The notes under the pieces were generated by a model, which saw only the letters and a list, made by a program, of their open reading frames with translations, did not search any database and was not told the DNA's origin. Made by a program: the position numbers and the translations under genes. Shown here in pieces: positions 26,404 through 37,723 of a stretch of 64,000 nucleotides of DNA. Source of the DNA: Pirellulales bacterium (GTDB lineage Bacteria > Planctomycetota > Planctomycetia > Pirellulales > Lacipirellulaceae); assembly GCA_028279215.1 (NCBI GenBank), contig JANQOF010000067.1, positions 1-64,000 on the forward strand. The letters are read 5' to 3'. How positions within the stretch are numbered: position 1 is the first letter of the stretch; the number at the start of each line of letters is the position of its first letter.

Positions 26404-26484
26404 AGTTATGGTCCCTTTTTGCTCGTAGGCAGCCCCACGAGGGCCGAAGGCCCGCGTCGCGGAGGCCGCACTTGGGCGACCTCG

Positions 26485-27429
26485 TTATGCAACAACGGTT
26501 TGTGTTCTACTGGATGAGGAGTGCGGCAACCGCGATTCAAGATCGTCGTCAGCGTGCCGTTGCAAATACTCAATGAATCGCCGAGCAGTGACGCTCATCT
26601 CACGATCGCGTCGGTAGACAAATCCAAGCGGCCGTGAAAACTTCTGCCCGCTAAGCGGAATTGCCACTAACGTTCCGGCAGCCACCTCCCGGGTAACGGT
26701 CGGAGCAGGGAGGATGCTCACGCTTGAACTGACTTCTACGGCGCGTTTGATGGTTTCGATGTTGTCAAACTCGAATTGCACCGCCACCTCGACACTTCGA
26801 AGGTCGAATTCGCGATCGATCTCTTCGCGAATCCTCAGTCCCTTCTGAAAGCCAACGAGCGTTTCGCCGCGCAGGGCTTCCAATGGTGCCCGCTCGCGAC
26901 CGGCTATCGGATGCGAAGGCGCTGCCACGATCACCATCGGCTCCATTCGCCAAGGCACTGCGGCCAGCACCCGTGAATCCTCGGGGTAACTCGTGATTCC
27001 GAAATCTGCTTGATCCGATTCGACTAATTCGATCACTCGATCGGGGTGAAGGTACTCGAGGCGAATGTCGCTATTGGGATACTGTCCCGAAAAGTCGCGC
27101 AGATGCTGACTCATGTGCGCCAAACCGGCCGAATAGATCGAGGCAATCGTAATGCGGGCCTCTTCGGCATCGTGTAGCGAGCGGACGTCCCGTTCCAAAG
27201 CATCGTATTGGCTGGTTAGTTTCAAGCAGCCCTCAAAATAGCGTTCTCCTTCGCCCGTGAGCACGAATGGGCGCCGAGATCGGTCGATGAGTTGAACTCC
27301 CAGATGCTCTTCCAAGTGATGCACCACTTGGCTGGCATTCGATTGCGACACACCATTCGCGTCCGCAGCTTTCGAAAAGCTCCGCTGCTTGACGATGTCG
27401 CAGAAGATTCTGAGCGATTTGATGTGCAT
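26485..27429 (-). CDS. LysR-type transcriptional regulator
   Basis: 314 residues. The N-terminal winged HTH reads LRIFCDIVKQRSFSKAADA and SQSNASQVVHHLEEHLGVQL, with DRSRRPFVLT, as in the LysR family. The effector domain follows from about 90 (ITIASIYSAGLAHMSQHL, VIELVESDQADFGI). It is upstream of gltB on the same strand, so it may regulate nitrogen assimilation as GltC does in Bacillus, though the sequence identity cannot be judged here. Its 5' end faces a 526-bp gap shared with the porin gene, so it might instead control the porin divergently. Cytoplasmic, DNA bound. Confidence 0.85.
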   Translation of the reverse strand: MHIKSLRIFCDIVKQRSFSKAADANGVSQSNASQVVHHLEEHLGVQLIDRSRRPFVLTGEGERYFEGCLKLTSQYDALERDVRSLHDAEEARITIASIYSAGLAHMSQHLRDFSGQYPNSDIRLEYLHPDRVIELVESDQADFGITSYPEDSRVLAAVPWRMEPMVIVAAPSHPIAGRERAPLEALRGETLVGFQKGLRIREEIDREFDLRSVEVAVQFEFDNIETIKRAVEVSSSVSILPAPTVTREVAAGTLVAIPLSGQKFSRPLGFVYRRDREMSVTARRFIEYLQRHADDDLESRLPHSSSSRTQTVVA

Positions 27430-27955
27430 CGATCGGTAGCGCAGTCATCCTTCAGGGTCGCCGACGCATGAGCATCGACGACTGGGTTTGGGTTGCTATT
27501 CCGCCATTTCGCGGGCCAAGCCGTGCGGAACGTGCAACGCGGAGAAGAGTCTTCCCAGCAGGCAAGAGCATCATGGATGCAAATATCGGTCGCGTGCAAG
27601 ATTCCGAAACCGAATACTACCCACATTTGGACGGTGCTGTCAATCCGCGGAAGCAGAAGGTGCCGCCACGATCTACGCCGGTCTACGCAGCGATTTGCGG
27701 CACACCGCATTTCACTGCTGGTTGAAACAAACAGGGCAATTTGCAACAGATGCGGCGGCCTCCCGGCCGGCGTAGGCCGAAAACCTTTCCTAATCGCCAT
27801 TTTCGGCAGACGTAGCAATCCTCGCGCCGCCGATTCCATTGGTAGGCCGCGGATGCGCGCATTTGACGTCGCCCGTCCACACCGGGGTGCGTTTCCATTG
27901 CGTGCTTGCCGATCACTGTCGCCCCATTGCGTGCTTTGGTTGTACTGAAATACTC
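27430..27955. other. Divergent intergenic region between LysR gene and porin
   Basis: 526 bases without a believable gene. It should contain promoters for both flanking genes. I found no clear sigma-54 or sigma-70 match and no obvious LysR box. A GC-rich hairpin-like stretch (GGCCTCCCGGCCGGCGTAGGCC) is near 27750-27780. Confidence 0.4.
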
Positions 27956-29512
27956 ATGCTCACCGCCTACGCGCGAGTCACGATGCTCGTCGCCGCGCTC
28001 GGAGTATCCGTAGCGTCGTACGGGGGTGGTGCGTCGATTGGTGAAGGTGGTGCGATTGGAGAAACAAGCATCGCCTATGGGGTGAACCCGATCGCCTACC
28101 ATAACGATTTCTGGCTCGAAGGCCCAGATTTCGAGCAGCCCGAGCCCATTGGTGCCGGCCAACCAAGAGCCTCCAATCGGGACGACGAACTTGCCGCGCT
28201 AACCGCTCGGCTAGCAGAGCTCGAGCTAAAGTACACCGAGTTGGAATCGATGCAAAGCGACTTCGCGTCGAACATCGAAGGGCTAACTCGCCCCTTGAGC
28301 AACGGTACCACGCTTCGGACCCTGGGGCGTATGCATGTCGACTACTGGGGATTTCCTGCCTCCTCGCCGGGCATCAATGGATTCGAAACCGGCGACAATA
28401 ATCTGTCACCACAGGATGAGATTGGTTTTCGGCGATTGCGCTTTGGGATCCGCGGGACGATTTGGAAAACCATGGTCTATGAAGTCGATCTGGAGTTCGC
28501 CGACGCAAACAACGCTGAGTTTCGCGACGCCTACTTCGGTTTCGACGAAGTCCCCTGGCTACAAAAGGTGCTCATCGGCAACCAGAAGAGGCCCTACGGT
28601 TTGGACTACCTGAACAGCAGCAACTACAACGTCTTCATGGAGCGGCCGTTCGCGATCGAGGCGTTCAATCGCGACGTTCGACGGGCGGGAATTCAATCGT
28701 GGAACTTCTCTGACGATCTCGCCTGGAACTGGCGATACGGCTTCTTCAATCAGGGGCAGATTCAGGGTACCGGCATTTATGTGAGTGACCACTGGCAAGG
28801 GCAAGTCGCCGGCCGCTTGGCAAATACCATATGGTACGACGAGTGCTCCGACGGGCGTGGCTACGCGCACTGGGCCATTGCTGGTACTTGGGCCAACACC
28901 GACGGCAACGCGAACTCATTGAACTACGCTGCCTCGGGTCTAAACACGGCGCGATTCGCCACCCGCCCAGAGGCGCGAAGCTTCTCGCTCTGGCTCGACA
29001 CTGGACTGATCGAAGGAGCCGACAACTACACACTGCTTGGCCTCGAAAACGTCGTGAACGTTGGCGCTTGGCAATGGGTGGGCGAGTACCAGCACGTATG
29101 GCTCCAGCGCGACGACGCCAGCGAGTTGGAGTTCTCCGGAGGCTATTTCTATCTCTCATACTTCCTGACGGGCGAGCACATTCCGTGGCATCGCGAAACA
29201 GGCACAATCGACCGTGTGATTCCGTTTGAGAACTTCTTCCTGGTAGATACCTGCGGCGACGGAGTGCGTGGTGGTTGGGGCGCCTGGCAGATTGCTGCTC
29301 GCTTTTCTGCAGTCGATCTGTCGGACAACGACATCCAGGGCGGCATTGGTCGAAGCTTCACGGCTGCCTTGAACTGGCACTGGAATCCTTGGGCCCGAAT
29401 GCAAGTGAACTATCTATACGGCGACATCTACGACAACGCCTTTAATGCCGTTGGCGGAATCGATTTCGGAAATTACCAGATCGTTGGCGCGCGATTCATG
29501 GTCGACTTCTAA
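27956..29512 (+). CDS. Outer-membrane porin, phosphate-selective OprO/OprP-like
   Basis: 518 residues from ATG 27956, where a signal peptide begins (MLTAYARVTMLVAALGVSVAS); the longer frame upstream is not credible. A coiled-coil segment (DDELAALTARLAELELKYTELESM) precedes the barrel, as in porins that trimerise through N-terminal helices. The barrel begins LRTLGRMHVDYWGF and has many alternating aromatic strands (GIRGTIWKTMVYEVDLEFAD, LIGNQKRPYGLDYL), ending in GNYQIVGARFMVDF with a terminal Phe, a usual outer-membrane assembly signal. The family name does not prove phosphate selectivity. Confidence 0.82.
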   Translation: MLTAYARVTMLVAALGVSVASYGGGASIGEGGAIGETSIAYGVNPIAYHNDFWLEGPDFEQPEPIGAGQPRASNRDDELAALTARLAELELKYTELESMQSDFASNIEGLTRPLSNGTTLRTLGRMHVDYWGFPASSPGINGFETGDNNLSPQDEIGFRRLRFGIRGTIWKTMVYEVDLEFADANNAEFRDAYFGFDEVPWLQKVLIGNQKRPYGLDYLNSSNYNVFMERPFAIEAFNRDVRRAGIQSWNFSDDLAWNWRYGFFNQGQIQGTGIYVSDHWQGQVAGRLANTIWYDECSDGRGYAHWAIAGTWANTDGNANSLNYAASGLNTARFATRPEARSFSLWLDTGLIEGADNYTLLGLENVVNVGAWQWVGEYQHVWLQRDDASELEFSGGYFYLSYFLTGEHIPWHRETGTIDRVIPFENFFLVDTCGDGVRGGWGAWQIAARFSAVDLSDNDIQGGIGRSFTAALNWHWNPWARMQVNYLYGDIYDNAFNAVGGIDFGNYQIVGARFMVDF

Positions 29513-29534
29513 ACTTGGATCGGGAGTTACCCGC

Positions 29535-30182
29535 ATGACGCTTACAGAGTTCTTGCAGTTGTTGTTAGCTCCTGCGTTGCTGTTTGCGTCGGAGGTTCGC
29601 GGCGACGACCCGCCCATATTCCATGCTCACGGTGCTGGCTGCCAAAGCGGGTGTTGGGGGCGCGATGGTTGCGCAATTGGCGGACTGTGCAACCACGGCG
29701 ACTGCGGCAAGGTGTGCCGCGCAACGGTCGCGCCAGTAACCGAGGAAGAATCGTGCTGGGTTGTCGAGTGCGAGAAGATTTGCGTGCCGCGTGTGGTTTG
29801 TCCATGGAGCGAAGGTGGTTCAGGGCTAACGTTGTTCAATTGTCTCAAACACAAATCCAGCAGCCATTGCGCGGACGCTTGTCCTTGCTGCGGCGAGTAC
29901 AACGGCGGTTGCGGTTGCCGCCGGCTCGCTCCGCGTTGCGGCGACGTGCGGTGCGTCCGCGTGCTCAACAGTCACGACTATGAGATAACACGTTACAAGT
30001 GCAATTGGGATCTCAATAGTTCCACCGATTCGTGCAACTGCCGATCGTGCGTTGATGCCAACGCGCCACCAAGCAACCTCAACCAGGTGAAACAAGCTGC
30101 ACTGGAACTCCCCACGCAACCGGACGCCGATACGGCAAACGAGCCTGAGTCGGCGAAGCGGCCGTTTTGGAAATTCTGGTGA
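29535..30182 (+). CDS. Cys-rich secreted protein, planctomycete type
   Basis: 215 residues from ATG 29535, 22 bp after the porin stop. The signal peptide is TLTEFLQLLLAPALLFASEV. The mature part has about 30 Cys, including GCQSGCWGRDGC, CNHGDCGKVCRA, VECEKICVPRVVCPW and CPCCGEYNGGCGCRR. CVPRVVCPW and RVLNSHDYE-type patterns recur in uncharacterised planctomycete proteins. It may bind metal or form a disulfide-rich wall component; neither is shown. The C-terminus ends with an aromatic run (RPFWKFW). Cotranscription with the porin is plausible. Confidence 0.65.
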   Translation: MTLTEFLQLLLAPALLFASEVRGDDPPIFHAHGAGCQSGCWGRDGCAIGGLCNHGDCGKVCRATVAPVTEEESCWVVECEKICVPRVVCPWSEGGSGLTLFNCLKHKSSSHCADACPCCGEYNGGCGCRRLAPRCGDVRCVRVLNSHDYEITRYKCNWDLNSSTDSCNCRSCVDANAPPSNLNQVKQAALELPTQPDADTANEPESAKRPFWKFW

Positions 30183-30187
30183 CGCTA

Positions 30188-33748
<3,561 letters not shown>

Positions 33749-34303
33749 TCAAGAACCGGGGGGTTTGGCCAAACGTTCGAGGCCGGGAATCCAATTTACA
33801 AAGAAGCGAAGTGCTTCTGGGTCTTGCCTCATCCCGCCGAACACGTGCATTCCGAGGGCCGCCCCACCGAAGGCGTAATAGCCGAACGCAACACCACCAA
33901 CAGCAACGATGCCGATCGCCGCGCCACCGATAGCGACTGCACCAACAGCAACGCCGCCGATGCCAATCAGCAACGTGATTGCCATGCCACCAAAGGCGAA
34001 ACCGCCGAAGGCGATCCCACCTAGCGCCACCAAGCCAAGTGCGATTCCGCCGAAGGCCAAGAGCCCCGTTGCCATGTCACCGACGGCTACGATACCGCGT
34101 GCGTGCCCCATCCTCTCGTTGTTCTCGGGATCGGGCCCAATGGCAATCTCATAGAGCGGCAGTCCCCACACGAGTTTGCTCGAACGCTTGCGCACGCAGC
34201 GCAACTCAGAGCCGCCTTTCAGGGTAGCAAGCTCCTGTTCCAATGCATGGATCTTCTCCAATGCATGGATCTTCCGTCGCAGTTTCCCTGAATCATCCAA
34301 CAT
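33749..34303 (-). CDS. Glycine-repeat membrane protein, unknown
   Basis: 184 residues from MLDDSGKLRRK (ATG 34303); the frame continues upstream but without credible sequence. A short coiled coil (IHALEKIHALEQELATL) contains a tandem HALEKI/HALEQE duplication. A soluble section (VWGLPLYEIAIGPDPE) precedes about ten AFGG/AVGG/AIGG units, for example GIVAVGDMATGLLAFGGIA and GGVAFGYYAFGGAALG, which form small-residue hydrophobic repeats likely to sit in or on the membrane. Proteins with this 'RGIVAIGD...GGIA' pattern occur in planctomycetes and elsewhere with unknown role. The C-terminus (FFVNWIPGLERL) is not repetitive. Confidence 0.6.
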   Translation of the reverse strand: MLDDSGKLRRKIHALEKIHALEQELATLKGGSELRCVRKRSSKLVWGLPLYEIAIGPDPENNERMGHARGIVAVGDMATGLLAFGGIALGLVALGGIAFGGFAFGGMAITLLIGIGGVAVGAVAIGGAAIGIVAVGGVAFGYYAFGGAALGMHVFGGMRQDPEALRFFVNWIPGLERLAKPPGS

Positions 34304-34515
34304 GAAGTGACCTCGAAAAACGTGCTGATACGGTACCGAGCGAGACTGCCCCAGGCGCTTGCCCGAAGTATACCCGCAATCGCTCGCGGAGGCCAAAGTT
34401 CTATCTCACCTTCGCTAGACCTAACGCCCTCTCCAATTTTTCGCTGGAAATCCGCCCAATAAATCGGTTAGGCTGAACGAACATGGAATGGCGTCTTTCT
34501 AACTAAGGCAGTGCT

Positions 34516-36096
34516 ATGCGAAACCTGGTTTGCACACTCGCGGGCGTGATGTTGGCCGTGGGTTCGGCGGTGGCGGCCAACTTGGCTCAGCAAGAGGCGC
34601 TCCCTGTGCCTGGCGACCGTTACGCCATGGCCGCCCGGGTCGACGAAGTGCTTGCCGCGGCGCGGACCGAAGCGGAAGTGCAGCCGGCGGCGGTGGCTAG
34701 TGATGGCGAGTTTCTCCGCCGGGCGTCGCTCGACCTCACCGGCGTGGTGCCGCGGGTGTCGCGGGTGAGGGAGTTTTTGACCGATGAGAATCCCGCCAAG
34801 CGAATGGACTTGGTCGCGGAGTTGCTTGACTCACCGCGTTACGCCACGCATATGGCCACCACCTGGCGGAATCGCATTGTGCCCGCCGAGGTAGAGCAGG
34901 CAAACATGCGCGAGTCGCTTGCCTTGGAAAAGTGGCTCCGGACGCGGTTTGCCAAGAACTTGCGGTACGACAACATCGTTGGCGGCCTGCTCGCGACTGG
35001 CGGCGACGAACTTGGCCCGGCACTCTACTTTCGTGCCAACGACCTCGCGCCGGAGAAGCTGGCGGCAAGCACGTCGGAATTGTTCCTGGGCGTGAAGCTC
35101 GAATGTGCGCAGTGCCATGATCACCCGTTTGCCGATTGGAAGCAGCGCGACTTTTGGGGCTTGGCGGCGTTCTTCGCCCGGGTCGAAGGCTCCGACACCA
35201 TGCAAATGCAGGCCGACTTTCGCATTCGCGATCGCGACAGCGGCGAAGTCACCTTGCCCGACTCCGACGAGGTGGTGCCGCCGAAGTTCCTCGGCGGCGA
35301 CGAGGTGCCCGACGGCCGTCGGCAATCGCGGCGCGTGCAACTGACCATTTGGATGACCGAGCGCGACAATCGCTTGTTCAGCCGAGCCGCCGTGAATTGG
35401 GCGTGGACGCATTTATTCGGTGAGCCGCTGGTCACCGCAGTCGATCTGCCGCGCGAGCAGCAGTCGGCCGTCCATGCGGATTTGCTCGACGAGTTGGCCA
35501 ATTACTTTGTTGCGACGAAGTTCGATTTCAAGAACCTGTGGTTGGTGCTGGCAAGCACTGACGCCTATCAACTCTCAAGCGATCATCCTCAGTCGTCCAG
35601 TACCGATCCGCTCGATCCACAATTGTTCGCCCACATGCTGCCCAAGCCGCTGACGCCCGAGCAGTTGTACGACAGCTTGGTGTTGCTTTCGCCCCGCAGC
35701 ACCTCGTTGAACACACAGGCAATGGGCGACGAGTTGCAAGAGGATCCTTTGCGAGCCGAGTTCGTGCGTCGGATGCGCACGCCGGCTGGCAGCCCAGTCG
35801 ATTTCCAGGCTGGCACGTTGCAGGCACTACTGTTGATGAACGGCAATACGACCACCGAAATCACCAGCGACGAACAAGGCCGGCTGCTCACGGCGCTAAC
35901 CGCTCCTTACATGCGATCGGGGCAGCAAGTCGAAACATTGTTCTTAGCAACACTCGCTCGCCAGCCCGATTCCAACGAACGAAACTTGGCCGAGCAGATG
36001 CTCGAAGAAACGGCCAACGACGAACAAAGAACAGAGGCTTTGAGCGACCTGCTGTGGGCGCTGGTGAATAGCACCGAGTTTGCGTTTAGAAGGTAG
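34516..36096 (+). CDS. Secreted DUF1549/DUF1553 protein
   Basis: 526 residues with a signal peptide (RNLVCTLAGVMLAVGSAVA). DUF1549 covers about 45-250: FLRRASLDLTGVVPRVSRVREF, then ECAQCHDHPFADWKQRDFWGLAAFFARV, where a CxxCH is conserved but is not necessarily haem-binding. DUF1553 follows (NRLFSRAAVNWAWTHLFGEPLV, DLLDELANYFVATKFDFKNL). Planctomycetes have many DUF1549/1553 genes paired with a DUF1501 gene, as here (122 bp apart). The usual PSCyt1 cytochrome domain is absent from this copy. Role unknown; an extracytoplasmic complex with DUF1501 is commonly supposed. Confidence 0.85.
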   Translation: MRNLVCTLAGVMLAVGSAVAANLAQQEALPVPGDRYAMAARVDEVLAAARTEAEVQPAAVASDGEFLRRASLDLTGVVPRVSRVREFLTDENPAKRMDLVAELLDSPRYATHMATTWRNRIVPAEVEQANMRESLALEKWLRTRFAKNLRYDNIVGGLLATGGDELGPALYFRANDLAPEKLAASTSELFLGVKLECAQCHDHPFADWKQRDFWGLAAFFARVEGSDTMQMQADFRIRDRDSGEVTLPDSDEVVPPKFLGGDEVPDGRRQSRRVQLTIWMTERDNRLFSRAAVNWAWTHLFGEPLVTAVDLPREQQSAVHADLLDELANYFVATKFDFKNLWLVLASTDAYQLSSDHPQSSSTDPLDPQLFAHMLPKPLTPEQLYDSLVLLSPRSTSLNTQAMGDELQEDPLRAEFVRRMRTPAGSPVDFQAGTLQALLLMNGNTTTEITSDEQGRLLTALTAPYMRSGQQVETLFLATLARQPDSNERNLAEQMLEETANDEQRTEALSDLLWALVNSTEFAFRR

Positions 36097-36138
36097 CAGC
36101 GACCAAATAGGGTGGATGGTTCCGCCAATGGGCAGGTT

Positions 36139-36178
36139 CACCCACCTTGTTGACCGGCGAAGGTGGGTGCAAGCACCC
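36139..36178. repeat. Overlapping hairpins between the DUF1549 and DUF1501 genes
   Basis: CACCCACCTT (36139-36148) pairs exactly with AAGGTGGGTG (36160-36169). The right arm can alternatively pair downstream as GGGTG/CACCC (36165-36178). No T-run follows, so a terminator is doubtful; it may be a dispersed palindrome. Confidence 0.5.
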
Positions 36179-36218
36179 ACTCTACTTCTTGATTCGAGGA
36201 TTGCGAGACAACCAACCC

Positions 36219-37535
36219 ATGTCCAATTACGTTGATCGGCGGCAGATGATGCGGGCGATGGGGCTCGCTACTTTGAGCACGGCCAGCGCTAGTTGGTTTG
36301 CGCCACTCGCCCAGGCGATGGCGGGCCACTCAGGTCGGCGGCGACACTGCATCCTGCTGTGGATGAACGGTGGGCCGTCTCAGACCGATACGTTCGACAT
36401 GAAGCCGAACCATGCGAACGGTGGTGCGTTCAAGGAGATTTCCACCTCGGTGCCGGGGCTGCGTTTCAGCGAGCACTTGTCGAAGCTCGCCCAGCACGGC
36501 GAGCACCTGGCGGTGATTCGATCGCTGTCAACGAAAGAGGGCGACCACGCCCGCGGGGCACACGTAGTCCGCACTGGCTACGCTCCCGTAGGCGACGTGG
36601 CCTACCCGACGATGGGCTCGGCGCTGTCGAAGCAACTGGCCCTCGGCGACACCATTCTGCCCAGCTACGTGAGCATCGCCCCGCAACCGCAGCTCAACCC
36701 GGCGGCGTTCGGCCCTGGCTTCCTGGGCCCCAAGTACGCTCCGGCGATTGTGGGCGGAGGACCCGACGCGGTCGCCGACGGCGGGCAAGCGATGGCCGAT
36801 TTGCGACTGGAGAACATCGAGTGGCCTGAAGGTCTGAAGCCCGAGCAAGTGACGCGACGAATGACAATGTGGCGCACTTTGGAAAACAAGTTCCTGGCCA
36901 GCCGCCAGGTCGATTCGTTTGCTGCTCACAACACGTTGTACAAGCAAGCCGCCGAAATGATGCGGCCGGAAGTACGCCAAGCGTTCGACCTTGCCGAAGA
37001 ACCCGATGGGGTACGCGAGCGATACGGACGCGGACTGTTTGGCCAAGGTTGTTTGCTGGCCCGCCGGTTGGTGGAACGCGGTGTGCCGTTTGTTGAAGTC
37101 GCTCTGGGTGAAGGCTTGGCCTGGGACACGCACGCCGACAACTTCCGCCTGGTGGCCAACCTTTCGGCCCAGCTCGACGCGGGTTGGTCGAGCCTGATGA
37201 TCGACCTCGGCAACCGCGGCTTGCTCGAAAACACCACCATCGTGTGGATGGGCGAGTTCGGCCGCACACCGGTCGTCAATTCCAACGCCGGTCGCGACCA
37301 CTTCCCCAACGCCTGGAGCTGCGTGCTGGCGGGTGGCGGCATCGCTGGCGGTCAGGCATACGGCAGAACCTCGGACGACGGCATGACCATTGAGGAAGGC
37401 AAGGTACAAATAGGCGACGTGCTCGCCACGCTATGTGCGGCACTCGGCGTGCCACCACATCACGAGAACGTCACGCCCATGGGCCGGCCGGTGGCCATTG
37501 CCGAAGGCTCGGCGATTGGCGAGCTGCTTGCGTGA
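36219..37535 (+). CDS. DUF1501 family secreted protein
   Basis: 438 residues from ATG 36219. The N-terminus DRRQMMRAMGLATL...FAPLAQAMA resembles a twin-arginine leader, usual for the family. DUF1501 hallmarks are LLWMNGGPSQTDTFDMKP, HLAVIRSLSTKEGDHARG, TMGSALSKQL and EFGRTPVVNSNAGRDHFPNAW. The fold belongs to the alkaline phosphatase/sulfatase superfamily; the final metal-site-like motif GRDH is visible. Function unknown. It is downstream of its usual partner DUF1549 and probably forms an operon with it. Confidence 0.88.
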   Translation: MSNYVDRRQMMRAMGLATLSTASASWFAPLAQAMAGHSGRRRHCILLWMNGGPSQTDTFDMKPNHANGGAFKEISTSVPGLRFSEHLSKLAQHGEHLAVIRSLSTKEGDHARGAHVVRTGYAPVGDVAYPTMGSALSKQLALGDTILPSYVSIAPQPQLNPAAFGPGFLGPKYAPAIVGGGPDAVADGGQAMADLRLENIEWPEGLKPEQVTRRMTMWRTLENKFLASRQVDSFAAHNTLYKQAAEMMRPEVRQAFDLAEEPDGVRERYGRGLFGQGCLLARRLVERGVPFVEVALGEGLAWDTHADNFRLVANLSAQLDAGWSSLMIDLGNRGLLENTTIVWMGEFGRTPVVNSNAGRDHFPNAWSCVLAGGGIAGGQAYGRTSDDGMTIEEGKVQIGDVLATLCAALGVPPHHENVTPMGRPVAIAEGSAIGELLA

Positions 37536-37538
37536 TGG

Positions 37539-37723
37539 GTTAACTACGGAGGACTCGGAGGGCATGGTGACTTCAGCCACGGATGAACACCGATTGACAC
37601 CGATGATGATTGCTACCAGCACCTAAAATGCGCATTAACCATACGCATCACAAACCATCAGTGTCCATCCGCGCACATCCGTGGCCAATAGCTCTCTGCG
37701 TACTTTGTGCCTCTGTGGTTAAT
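37539..37723. repeat. Imperfect inverted repeat, arms of about 70 bp
   Basis: The left arm 37539-37607 (GTTAACTACGGAGG, CCACGGATGAACACCGAT) is matched, in reverse complement, by the right arm 37656-37723, which read backwards gives GAATTAACCACAGAGG and CCACGGATGTGCGCGGAT. The centre is about 48 bp. Fragments like CCACGGATGAACACGGAT recur between genes in many planctomycete and other bacterial genomes as I recall, so this is probably a dispersed non-coding element. Its right end may overlap the start of the EF-hand gene. Confidence 0.6.
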
